Assembly (NCBI GenBank): GCA_024643585.1
Contig: JAHEMP010000186.1
Coordinates: 1 to 5,061, forward strand
Reading direction: 5' to 3'
Length of the DNA: 5,061 nt
Source of the DNA: Crocinitomicaceae bacterium
GTDB taxonomy: Bacteria; Bacteroidota; Bacteroidia; Flavobacteriales_D; Crocinitomicaceae
Below are positions 1-5,061 of this stretch, in pieces. The stretch's first letter is position 1, and every line of letters begins with the position of its first letter. The notes beneath the pieces were generated by a model. It saw only the letters and a list, made by a program, of their open reading frames with translations, ran no database searches and was not told the origin of the DNA. The position numbers and the translations under genes were made by a program.

Positions 1-1
1 A

Positions 2-712
2 AGTACCGGTGTGCTTTCTTTCAAAGGTAGAGATGGGAAAATTTACTCGTTTAAAAATACGGATTACAAATACTTCGAATACGATAAAGAATTTACTACG
101 AAAACCAAAAAAGTTGAAATCTTACCTCGGAAAGATTCTGGGTATGAATTTGGTGTTGGTCTGAGCTTCGGGTATTTTAATATCAGCCACGACTTCACTC
201 CCGACGCCTACTATTTGAACGGTTTTGAATCAAGCGGCGATATACCCATCTCTTTGCGACTTGGCGTTAGCAAATATTTGAACAAAAACAGCTCGTTTGG
301 ACTTACTGGAGAATATGCGCTTATCATGGATGACAACAATTATTTCAATATCGGCGCTCGATATCAATACATCTACAACCCCAGCAAGAACTCAGCATTT
401 TATTTTCCAGTGGAATTAAAGTACAGTCGCTATCAATTTGTTTCTCAATACCAAACAAGCGACACCATTTACGCTGATTTAGGTTGGCAGTATCCTTCGC
501 AATTGAACACAGAAGTAGCAGTTAATGCTCTTGAATTGAATATCGGACAGGGTGTTTCCTTTGCGCTAAAAAACAAAAAATCTCTTTCATTGGAACTTCT
601 CTTGTTTAAGCAATTTGTAATGAGTCAATCCATCAAAAGTGAAAAAGAAATTTCCCCAAAAAGTGAATTTGGAATTAACGGTTTGAAGCTTTCTCTTATG
701 ATGAACTTTTAA
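2..712 (+). CDS. Outer-membrane beta-barrel protein, C-terminal part (5' end outside window)
   Basis: About 236 residues are visible and the frame is open to the left edge, so this is the tail of a longer gene; the GTG at 11 is an internal Val codon rather than a credible start. The first ~45 residues are charged and Lys/Tyr-rich (GKIYSFKNTDYKYFEYD), like the small soluble region that precedes the barrel in many Bacteroidota envelope proteins. From about residue 45 onward there are roughly eight amphipathic stretches with alternating hydrophobic residues (YEFGVGLSFGYF, PISLRLGVSKYL, SFGLTGEYALIM, YFNIGARYQYIY, FYFPVELKYSRYQF, LELNIGQGVSFAL, SLELLLFKQFVM, INGLKLSLMMNF), and the protein ends in Phe, as outer-membrane barrels recognised by the BAM machinery usually do. 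An eight-stranded barrel is inferred. No specific function can be assigned: porin, adhesin-like and structural roles all remain possible. Confidence 0.8.
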   Translation, partial: STGVLSFKGRDGKIYSFKNTDYKYFEYDKEFTTKTKKVEILPRKDSGYEFGVGLSFGYFNISHDFTPDAYYLNGFESSGDIPISLRLGVSKYLNKNSSFGLTGEYALIMDDNNYFNIGARYQYIYNPSKNSAFYFPVELKYSRYQFVSQYQTSDTIYADLGWQYPSQLNTEVAVNALELNIGQGVSFALKNKKSLSLELLLFKQFVMSQSIKSEKEISPKSEFGINGLKLSLMMNF

Positions 713-742
713 AAGAACAGTGCAAAAATACAATGACTCATT

Positions 743-776
743 TTCGCTATTTGACTAATCTAAGCGAACCATTTTT
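743..776 (+). terminator. Possible rho-independent terminator after the first gene
   Basis: TTCGCT (743-748) and AGCGAA (763-768) form a perfect 6-bp inverted repeat around a 14-base loop, followed after three bases by a run of five T (772-776). It begins 30 bases after the stop codon of the barrel gene. The stem is short and the loop long for a strong terminator, so the call is tentative. Confidence 0.35.
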
Positions 777-783
777 AGCCTAA

Positions 784-789
784 TATAAT
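784..789 (+). promoter_or_regulatory. TATAAT box upstream of the DUF502 gene
   Basis: A perfect TATAAT lies 11 bases before the ATG at 801. If used as a -10 box it would give a very short leader. There is no matching -35 at normal spacing (the nearest TTGACT, at 751-756, is 27 bases upstream), and the Bacteroidota consensus TAnnTTTG is not matched. The region is AT-rich, so chance is a real alternative. Confidence 0.25.
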
Positions 790-800
790 TTTTTAACGCT

Positions 801-1400
801 ATGAAATCTTTTTTATCCTTCGTTCGAACGACATTGACAGGCGGTATTTTGTTCCTTCTGCCAGTGGCCATTTTATTCATTTTATTTGAAAAGGTTTTTT
901 CCATTCTTTTGAAAATATCGACACCTATTTCCAAAATACTTCCAAAAGGTGATTTTTGGCTTGACGGTAGCTTAACGATTGCCATTTTATTGTTGGTCAT
1001 TTTGTGTTTTGCAAGTGGCTTGTTGTTCCGATCTCAAAAAGTTAAAAAACTGGTCAGCAAATTAGAAAATGATTTATTAATCTACATACCAGGATACTCG
1101 TTAATAAAATCAGTTACAGCGGATACAATTGGAGAAAAAATTGAGGATACCTTGTCTCCAATTTTAATCAAAGATGATAAAAGTTGGAATTTTGCTTTTT
1201 TGGTGGAAGAAAGAGGTGAATTTAGCACTATTTTCATTCCCGACGCCCCTCGTTATGACGCAGGTGAAATAAAAATTGTTCCGTCAGAATTGGTTAAAAA
1301 ATTGAATGTTCCCGCCAATATATTTACACGGAGCATTAAAAGTTATGGAAAAGGTGCGCTCAAATGGTTGGAAGAAAATGATCCCAAACTTAATGGCTAA
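801..1400 (+). CDS. DUF502 family membrane protein
   Basis: A 199-residue protein of typical length for the DUF502 family, which includes bacterial membrane proteins and the plant COV/LCV (continuous vascular ring) proteins; the bacterial role is unknown. Two transmembrane helices are clear: about residues 11-33 (TLTGGILFLLPVAILFILFE) and 58-76 (LTIAILLLVILCFASGLLF). Then come a basic segment (RSQKVKKLVSK) and the family-type region IPGYSLIKSVTADT (96-109), equivalent to the 'IP..rsIY...K' motif. The C-terminal domain keeps the FAFLVEE...FIPDAP...GEIKIVPSE pattern (131-163), matching the usual 'VFVPTTPNPTSGFLLFVP' region. Both helices probably sit in the inner membrane. The ATG at 801 is the first possible ATG, since an in-frame TAA lies at 786-788. 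The family call rests on recalled motif pattern, not a profile search. Confidence 0.8.
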   Translation: MKSFLSFVRTTLTGGILFLLPVAILFILFEKVFSILLKISTPISKILPKGDFWLDGSLTIAILLLVILCFASGLLFRSQKVKKLVSKLENDLLIYIPGYSLIKSVTADTIGEKIEDTLSPILIKDDKSWNFAFLVEERGEFSTIFIPDAPRYDAGEIKIVPSELVKKLNVPANIFTRSIKSYGKGALKWLEENDPKLNG

Positions 1401-1565
1401 TCTGCTGTCGTCTTTCAAAGTAAATTTTCACCAAGTCTGCCAATTTCTGCTTCATCAAGCAGTCAAGCAAACAAAAATAACTACCTTTAAATCCCAACAA
1501 TATTGAGGGGTCTGAAACGCAATTTATTTTGCCAACTTTCCTTTTCAATTCTCAATTAAATAGAA
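1401..1565. other. 165-base spacer between DUF502 and polA
   Basis: It holds a perfect hairpin, CTGCTT (1447-1452), loop CATC, AAGCAG (1457-1462). No T-run follows on either strand, so it is a poor rho-independent terminator. Downstream lies a weak Bacteroidota-type promoter candidate, annotated separately. No convincing gene is present on either strand. Confidence 0.6.
1503..1531 (+). promoter_or_regulatory. Weak candidate promoter for polA
   Basis: TTG at 1503-1505 and TATTTTG at 1525-1531 are 19 bases apart, resembling the Bacteroidota -33 TTG / -7 TAnnTTTG arrangement, but the -7 element is one base short of consensus. It would start transcription some 30 bases before the polA ATG. Such short AT-rich elements arise often by chance. 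Confidence 0.25.
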
Positions 1566-3143
1566 ATGCTTACGCCTGTTGTCGACAAAAAAATATTCCT
1601 ACTTGATGCATTTGCATTGATTTACCGTGCTTACTTTGCTTTTGCAAAAAATCCTAGAGTCAATTCCAAGGGCCAAAATACCTCAGCCGCTTTTGGTTTT
1701 ACAAATGCCATGATCGACATCATCCAAAAGGAAAAACCGACACACATGGCCGTTGTTTTTGACGCACCCGGTGGTGCAACAAACCGAATGGAAGATTTCG
1801 CAGCATACAAAGCCAACCGCGAAGAAATGCCGGAAGATATTCGTTCCATGTTGGAGCCGATAAAAGAAATTATCAAAGCATTTCACATTCCCATGCTGAT
1901 GTTGGAAGGATATGAAGCAGACGATATCATCGGAACCTTGGCAAAAATGGCCGAAAAAGAAGGTTTCCAAACGTATATGATGACTCCAGACAAGGATTTC
2001 GGTCAATTGGTTTCAGAAAATATTTTCATTTACAAACCCGGTAGGGGAAAAGATCCCGCTTCCATAATGGGAGTTAAAGAAGTCTGTGAAAAATTTGAAG
2101 TAAACGATCCTTTGCAAGTTATCGACGTCCTAGGTATGTGGGGTGATGCTGTCGATAATATCCCTGGAATTCCCGGTGTAGGTGAAAAAACAGCGAAGAA
2201 ATTCATCCAGCAATACGGCTCCATGGAGGAACTTTTCAAAAATACAGCCGACCTCAAAGGGAAAATGAAGGAAAACGTTGAAAATTTCCAAGAGCAAGGA
2301 CTGTTGTCCAAAATGTTGGCCACCATCATTGTAGACGTTCCTGTGCCTTTCGATCCTATCGATTTGCGATTGGATGAGCCCGATAAAGAGGCTGTTTTGA
2401 AAATTTTTACAGAGCTTGAATTCAGAAATTTAGCCAAACGAATAACAGGAGAGGAAATTATAGTAACAGCCGCAGGCAACAATGTAGATGGTCAATTGGA
2501 TCTGTTTGGTCAACAAAGTTTGGTCGTGAACCAAGAACCAATGACTACAGCAGAATTAAAGACCATTGCGACAGAAAATCCATCCTATCATTTGGTAAAT
2601 ACACCCGAAGAACGCTCAAAATTGCTTGATTTGTTATTGCAACAAACGCAAGTTTGCTTCGATACAGAAACAACAAGTTTGGATGCTTTGCATGCGGATT
2701 TGGTGGGGATAGCTTTTTCGTGGAAAGAGCGCGAAGGCTACTATGTAGCAATTCCGAAAGAATTCGTTGAAGCGAAAAAGATTGTCGATTTCTTTGAACC
2801 TTTTTTCTCTTCTAAAACAATTGAAAAAATTGCCCACAACATAAAATACGACATACAAGTGTTGAATCGTTACCAAACGAAGGTTTCCGAGCCTACTTTT
2901 GACACGATGATTGCCCACTATTTGATTCAACCCGAATCGAAACAGTCGATGGATTTCTTAGCTGAATATTATTTGCGTTACCAGCCTGTTTCCATTGAAG
3001 CCTTGATAGGAAAAAAAGGTAAAAATCAAGGGAATATGGGTGACTTAAAACCGGAAGAAATTGTTGATTATGCATGCGAAGATGCCGATATTACTTTCCA
3101 ACTCAAACAGATTTTCGAACCGGAAATTCAAAACCTCATCTAA
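1566..3143 (+). CDS. polA: DNA polymerase I, N-terminal part: 5'-3' nuclease and proofreading exonuclease domains
   Basis: 525 residues as written. The ATG at 1566 is the earliest possible ATG, with an in-frame TAA at 1557-1559. Residues ~8-290 are the 5' flap nuclease with its acidic metal ligands: D14, D66 (VFDA), E117/D119/D120 (EADD), D142/D144 (TPDKDF) and D194/D198 (GDAVDN), the YKANR segment at 81-85, and a helix-hairpin-helix (IPGIPGVGEKTAKKF, 199-213). A linker of about 300-330 carries QLDLF (310-314), a beta-clamp-type peptide. Residues ~340-520 are the 3'-5' exonuclease with all key residues: D366/E368 (FDTETTSLD), D429 (HNIKYD), Y502 and D506 (YACED). Proofreading should therefore be active, unlike in Taq-type enzymes. 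The frame stops at TAA 3141-3143, exactly where the polymerase domain should begin; the last residue (I525) is probably a frameshift product. Confidence 0.93.
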   Translation: MLTPVVDKKIFLLDAFALIYRAYFAFAKNPRVNSKGQNTSAAFGFTNAMIDIIQKEKPTHMAVVFDAPGGATNRMEDFAAYKANREEMPEDIRSMLEPIKEIIKAFHIPMLMLEGYEADDIIGTLAKMAEKEGFQTYMMTPDKDFGQLVSENIFIYKPGRGKDPASIMGVKEVCEKFEVNDPLQVIDVLGMWGDAVDNIPGIPGVGEKTAKKFIQQYGSMEELFKNTADLKGKMKENVENFQEQGLLSKMLATIIVDVPVPFDPIDLRLDEPDKEAVLKIFTELEFRNLAKRITGEEIIVTAAGNNVDGQLDLFGQQSLVVNQEPMTTAELKTIATENPSYHLVNTPEERSKLLDLLLQQTQVCFDTETTSLDALHADLVGIAFSWKEREGYYVAIPKEFVEAKKIVDFFEPFFSSKTIEKIAHNIKYDIQVLNRYQTKVSEPTFDTMIAHYLIQPESKQSMDFLAEYYLRYQPVSIEALIGKKGKNQGNMGDLKPEEIVDYACEDADITFQLKQIFEPEIQNLI

Positions 3144-4369
3144 AAGACTTGTTTTACAAAATGGAAATGCCTTTGGTGGAAATTTTACGTTCCATGGAAT
3201 TCGAAGGCGTGGCAATAGATGTGGAAGGATTGACCAACTATTCCAAAGAACTTGAATTGACATTGGTTGATTTGGAAAAACAAATCAAAAGTTTTGTCGA
3301 TTTTGACTTCAATGTAGACTCCCCCAAACAACTGGGCGACGTGCTTTTTGATCATTTAAAAATTTCAGCAAAAGCTAAAAAAACGAAGACAGGACAATAC
3401 GCAACATCCGAGGATATTTTGGTGAAACACGAAAAAGATCACGAAATCATTCCAATGATTTTGGATTATCGACAGTTGCGAAAATTGAAAAGCACCTACG
3501 TTGATCCGCTTCCAACACTCTGCGATGCTGTCGACGGACGCATCCACACCAGTTACATGCAAACGGTTACTGCGACGGGTCGTTTGAGCTCGAATAGTCC
3601 AAATTTGCAAAATATCCCTATCCGCAGTGCACGAGGGAAGGAAATCCGAAAAATGTTCATTCCTAGGAATGAGGATTTCAAGTTGCTCGCTGCAGATTAT
3701 TCTCAAATTGAATTGCGAATTATTGCAGCTTTGAGTGATGATAAAAATATGATAGAGGCCTTTCAGAAGGGGTATGATATTCACGCAGCAACGGCTGCGA
3801 AAGTATTTCACGTTCCTTTAGAAGAAGTCTCCAGAGACCAACGAAGTTCTGCAAAAGCGGTAAACTTTGGTATCATTTACGGTCAAGGTGCTTTTGGGCT
3901 GGCTCAAAACTTGGGCATTTCTCGAACCATAGCAAAAGGAATTATCGATGGCTATTTTGAGCAGTATGCTTCCATCAAAACCTATATGGACAAAGCGGTT
4001 AACGATGCCCGCGAAAACGGGTACGTGGAGACCATCATGAAACGTAGAAGATATCTTCCGGATATTACCTCTGCCAACGCGGTTGTTAGAGGTTTTGCTG
4101 AACGAAATGCAATCAACGCCCCTATCCAAGGTTCCGCAGCTGATATTATAAAATTGGCTATGGTTGCCGTTCATGAAGCAATGAAAAACACAGAATTGAA
4201 GTCAAAAATGATTCTTCAAGTACACGATGAGTTAGTGTTCGATGTCCACAAAGATGAAATTGATGAATTGAAAGCCCTGGTAAAAACCGCCATGGAAGGC
4301 GCAATTAAGATGGTCGTTCCCATGGAAGTAGAAATGGAAATCGGCGAAAATTGGTTGGATGCCCACTGA
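3137..4369 (+). CDS. polA: DNA polymerase I, C-terminal part: polymerase (Klenow-type) domain
   Basis: Homology begins at about 3137 (HLKDLFYKMEMPL). The frame is open further back to 3074, but that stretch is Arg/Cys-rich and unlike PolA. If translated alone, ATG 3161, 17 bases after the upstream stop, is the likeliest start. Numbers below are for the frame-corrected protein. The family A motifs are present: template/thumb region SPKQLGDVLFD, KLKSTY, TATGRLSS.PNLQNIPIR; motif A DYSQIELRI (catalytic D711, with E716); O-helix RSSAKAVNFGIIYG (R760, K764, F768, Y772, where Phe matches E. coli F762); RGFAERNAINAPIQGSAADIIK; and motif C QVHDELVFDV (D888, E889). It ends GENWLDAH, as PolA usually does. 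All catalytic residues are intact. Without the N-terminal half it would resemble a natural polymerase-only fragment lacking proofreading and flap cleavage. Confidence 0.93.
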   Translation, partial: HLKDLFYKMEMPLVEILRSMEFEGVAIDVEGLTNYSKELELTLVDLEKQIKSFVDFDFNVDSPKQLGDVLFDHLKISAKAKKTKTGQYATSEDILVKHEKDHEIIPMILDYRQLRKLKSTYVDPLPTLCDAVDGRIHTSYMQTVTATGRLSSNSPNLQNIPIRSARGKEIRKMFIPRNEDFKLLAADYSQIELRIIAALSDDKNMIEAFQKGYDIHAATAAKVFHVPLEEVSRDQRSSAKAVNFGIIYGQGAFGLAQNLGISRTIAKGIIDGYFEQYASIKTYMDKAVNDARENGYVETIMKRRRYLPDITSANAVVRGFAERNAINAPIQGSAADIIKLAMVAVHEAMKNTELKSKMILQVHDELVFDVHKDEIDELKALVKTAMEGAIKMVVPMEVEMEIGENWLDAH

Positions 4370-4381
4370 TGATCAGAACTT

Positions 4382-4400
4382 TAACAAATTTGTAACAAAT
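4382..4400 (+). repeat. Tandem TAACAAAT direct repeat with 11-bp period
   Basis: TAACAAAT occurs at 4382-4389 and again at 4393-4400, so equivalent bases are 11 apart, about one helical turn. Read with the preceding base this is TTAACA-N5-GTAACA, the architecture of sites bound by OmpR/PhoB-type regulators such as Bacillus PhoP boxes. A third GTAACA lies at 4469-4474. A regulatory role is inferred only; the region is AT-rich. Confidence 0.35.
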
Positions 4401-4423
4401 CCAACTTTCGAATAGCTAAGTGC

Positions 4424-4444
4424 TTGTAAATTTGATTTTTACAA
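4424..4444 (+). repeat. Inverted repeat TTGTAAA-N7-TTTACAA downstream of polA
   Basis: Perfect 7-bp arms at 4424-4430 and 4438-4444 surround a 7-base loop. Five bases later a run of T begins (4451-4456). It could be a weak polA terminator, starting 54 bases after the stop, or an operator for the next gene. With only two G-C pairs the RNA stem would be weak. Confidence 0.35.
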
Positions 4445-4512
4445 TGAAACTTTTTTGTCAAAACATACGTAACACTTCCTTTTTAGACATAAACTATTGA
4501 TCTTAAAACAAT

Positions 4513-4529
4513 TTGGCACAGTTGTGGAT
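4513..4529 (+). promoter_or_regulatory. TTGGCAC box, possible sigma-54 (-24) element
   Basis: TTGGCAC at 4513-4519 is a perfect match to the -24 half of a sigma-54 promoter. At the required spacing the -12 position reads TGGAT (4525-4529) instead of TTGCA/T, keeping three of five bases and losing the usual GC. A start about 12 bases further on would give a leader of roughly 20 bases before the ATG at 4560. No activator site is identified. Confidence 0.25.
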
Positions 4530-4542
4530 TTTGTATTCACAA
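4522..4542 (+). repeat. Imperfect 8-bp inverted repeat just upstream of the last gene
   Basis: TTGTGGAT (4522-4529) pairs with ATTCACAA (4535-4542) around a 5-base loop, with one G-T mismatch or wobble. It ends 17 bases before the ATG. It may be an operator or a hairpin in the leader. It resembles a TGTG...CACA dyad, but its 11-base gap differs from the 8 of canonical CRP sites. Confidence 0.35.
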
Positions 4543-4559
4543 TCGCAAAAATTAGTACC

Positions 4560-5061
4560 ATGAAGAAAATCTACACTTTTATCATTTGTATCACCTTAGC
4601 ACAAATGACCTTTGGTCAAGTTTCGACCAATTACAACGCAAAATGGTTTTTTGGAGTAAACGCTGGGGCCACATGGCAAACTACTGATGTTCAAAATAAA
4701 TTTAACCATGGTTGGGGATTAACACTTGGTAAATCTTTCAATTACAATACAGGAACGGTTTTAAGTTGGGACGTGCGCGGACGATTTTTACGTGGTTTTT
4801 GGTATGGCCAAGATACCAAGGCAAGCAACTTTACCAATCCAAATACGACCTTGAGTCAAGATCCAACGAATTACAAGGACACTTTTGGATATGCCGTTCA
4901 CAACTTTCAAACAGAAAACTATTTGTTCAATTTAGAGTTGGTTCTTCATGCCAACAGATTGCGCGAAAGAACGCGTTGGGATGCGTATATCTTTGGAGGA
5001 TTGGGAATGAATTGGAACCAAACGTATGGTGACTATTTAAAAACGGATCCGATAACGGGCG
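4560..5061 (+). CDS. Secreted, probably outer-membrane beta-barrel protein, N-terminal part (3' end outside window)
   Basis: The frame from ATG 4560 stays open for 167 codons to the window edge. Residues 1-20 form a signal peptide: KK at 2-3, a hydrophobic core at ~5-18 (YTFIICITLAQMTF), and likely cleavage near G19/Q20, the 'FGQ' ending common in Bacteroidota. The mature part is rich in Gly, aromatic residues and Asn, with strand-like stretches WFFGVNAGATWQ (29-40), GWGLTLGKSFNY (51-62), TVLSWDVRGRFLRGFWYG (66-83), YLFNLELVLHA (121-131) and WDAYIFGGLGMNW (140-152). This fits the N-terminal barrel of a Bacteroidota outer-membrane protein, and the strand pattern recalls the OmpA-family proteins of this phylum. 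Any OmpA peptidoglycan-binding domain would lie beyond the window, so that family call is a guess. It follows polA after a 190-base spacer with candidate regulatory elements, so it is probably transcribed separately. Confidence 0.88.
   Translation, partial: MKKIYTFIICITLAQMTFGQVSTNYNAKWFFGVNAGATWQTTDVQNKFNHGWGLTLGKSFNYNTGTVLSWDVRGRFLRGFWYGQDTKASNFTNPNTTLSQDPTNYKDTFGYAVHNFQTENYLFNLELVLHANRLRERTRWDAYIFGGLGMNWNQTYGDYLKTDPITG

Larger units (their letters stand above)
1566..4369 (+). pseudogene. polA: DNA polymerase I locus, complete by homology but frameshifted once
   Basis: PolA fills RNA-primer gaps during Okazaki-fragment maturation and resynthesises DNA in excision repair. Across two frames the locus encodes all three expected domains in order: 5'-3' nuclease, 3'-5' exonuclease, polymerase. 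Restoring one missing base near 3137 gives a 934-residue protein, close to E. coli PolI (928), with no internal stop. In-frame text reads EIQNL up to 3137 and continues as HLKDLFYKMEMPL in the -1 frame; inserting one C (AAC CTC CAT CTA AAA) joins the two smoothly. All active-site motifs are intact on both sides, so apart from this base the gene shows no decay. That favours a very recent mutation or a sequencing/assembly error. True pseudogene status is therefore uncertain; the halves are described separately. Confidence 0.85.

Noticed and set aside
1401..1553. Minus-strand open stretch of about 50 codons, ending with a short ATG-started piece MKQKLADLVKIYFERRQQIS
   Set aside because: There is no good start for the longer frame, the composition is unconvincing, and no family is recognised. 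It could be a decayed fragment, but nothing supports a real gene.
3074..3136. Upstream extension of the polymerase-domain frame to ATG 3074
   Set aside because: It overlaps the genuine exonuclease motif III coding sequence in another frame, and its Arg/Cys-rich translation does not resemble PolA.
3129..3146. Programmed -1 ribosomal frameshifting joining the two polA halves
   Set aside because: Neither CAAAAC nor TAAAAG in its frame forms an X XXY YYZ slippery heptamer; re-pairing in the -1 frame would be poor, and no obvious downstream stem-loop or pseudoknot was seen. A lost base explains the sequence better.
4444..4500. 18-codon plus-strand ORF (MKLFCQNIRN...) in the spacer after polA
   Set aside because: It is very short and lacks recognisable features; such ORFs are expected by chance in AT-rich DNA.
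4522..4542. CRP/FNR site reading of the TTGTG...CACAA dyad
   Set aside because: The gap between TGTG and CACA is 11 bases rather than the 8 of the canonical CRP site, so only a generic dyad is supported.
4766..5032. 88-codon plus-strand ORF overlapping the last gene in another frame
   Set aside because: It is a shadow of the real 4560 frame, which has a signal peptide and barrel-like strands; the shadow product is Arg/Gln/Trp-rich and unlike a known protein.

Overview
The window looks like chromosomal DNA from a member of the Bacteroidota, most likely Flavobacteriales. The DNA is AT-rich with AT-rich leader regions. The DNA polymerase I resembles flavobacterial-type PolA (for example the stretch GYVETIMKRRRYLPDI). 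One gene opens with an 'MKK...FGQ' secretion signal, and two proteins look like outer-membrane beta-barrels. Placement below order level, for example Crocinitomicaceae, is only a guess.

Layout, all genes on the + strand: (1) 2-712, the 3' end of an outer-membrane beta-barrel protein gene whose start lies before the window. (2) 713-800, a short spacer with a possible terminator dyad and a TATAAT box. (3) 801-1400, a two-helix membrane protein of the DUF502 family. (4) 1401-1565, a spacer with a small perfect hairpin and a weak promoter candidate. (5) 1566-4369, polA (DNA polymerase I), full length by homology but broken by a one-base frameshift near 3137, exactly between the 3'-5' exonuclease domain and the polymerase domain. 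(6) 4370-4559, a regulatory-looking spacer with an 11-bp-period direct repeat, two dyads and a TTGGCAC box. (7) 4560 to the window end, the 5' part of a secreted, probably outer-membrane, beta-barrel protein gene, which stays open at the edge.

The genes do not form an obvious functional operon. PolA serves Okazaki-fragment maturation and repair, DUF502 is an inner-membrane protein of unknown role, and the two flanking genes encode envelope proteins. Each gene is separated from the next by 88 to 190 bases, which suggests mostly independent transcription. I see no RNA gene, CRISPR array, insertion sequence or defence system.

The notable signals are the polA frameshift, a perfect beta-clamp-type peptide (QLDLF) in the PolA linker, and the structured leader of the last gene. 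I do not see a convincing previously undescribed system.
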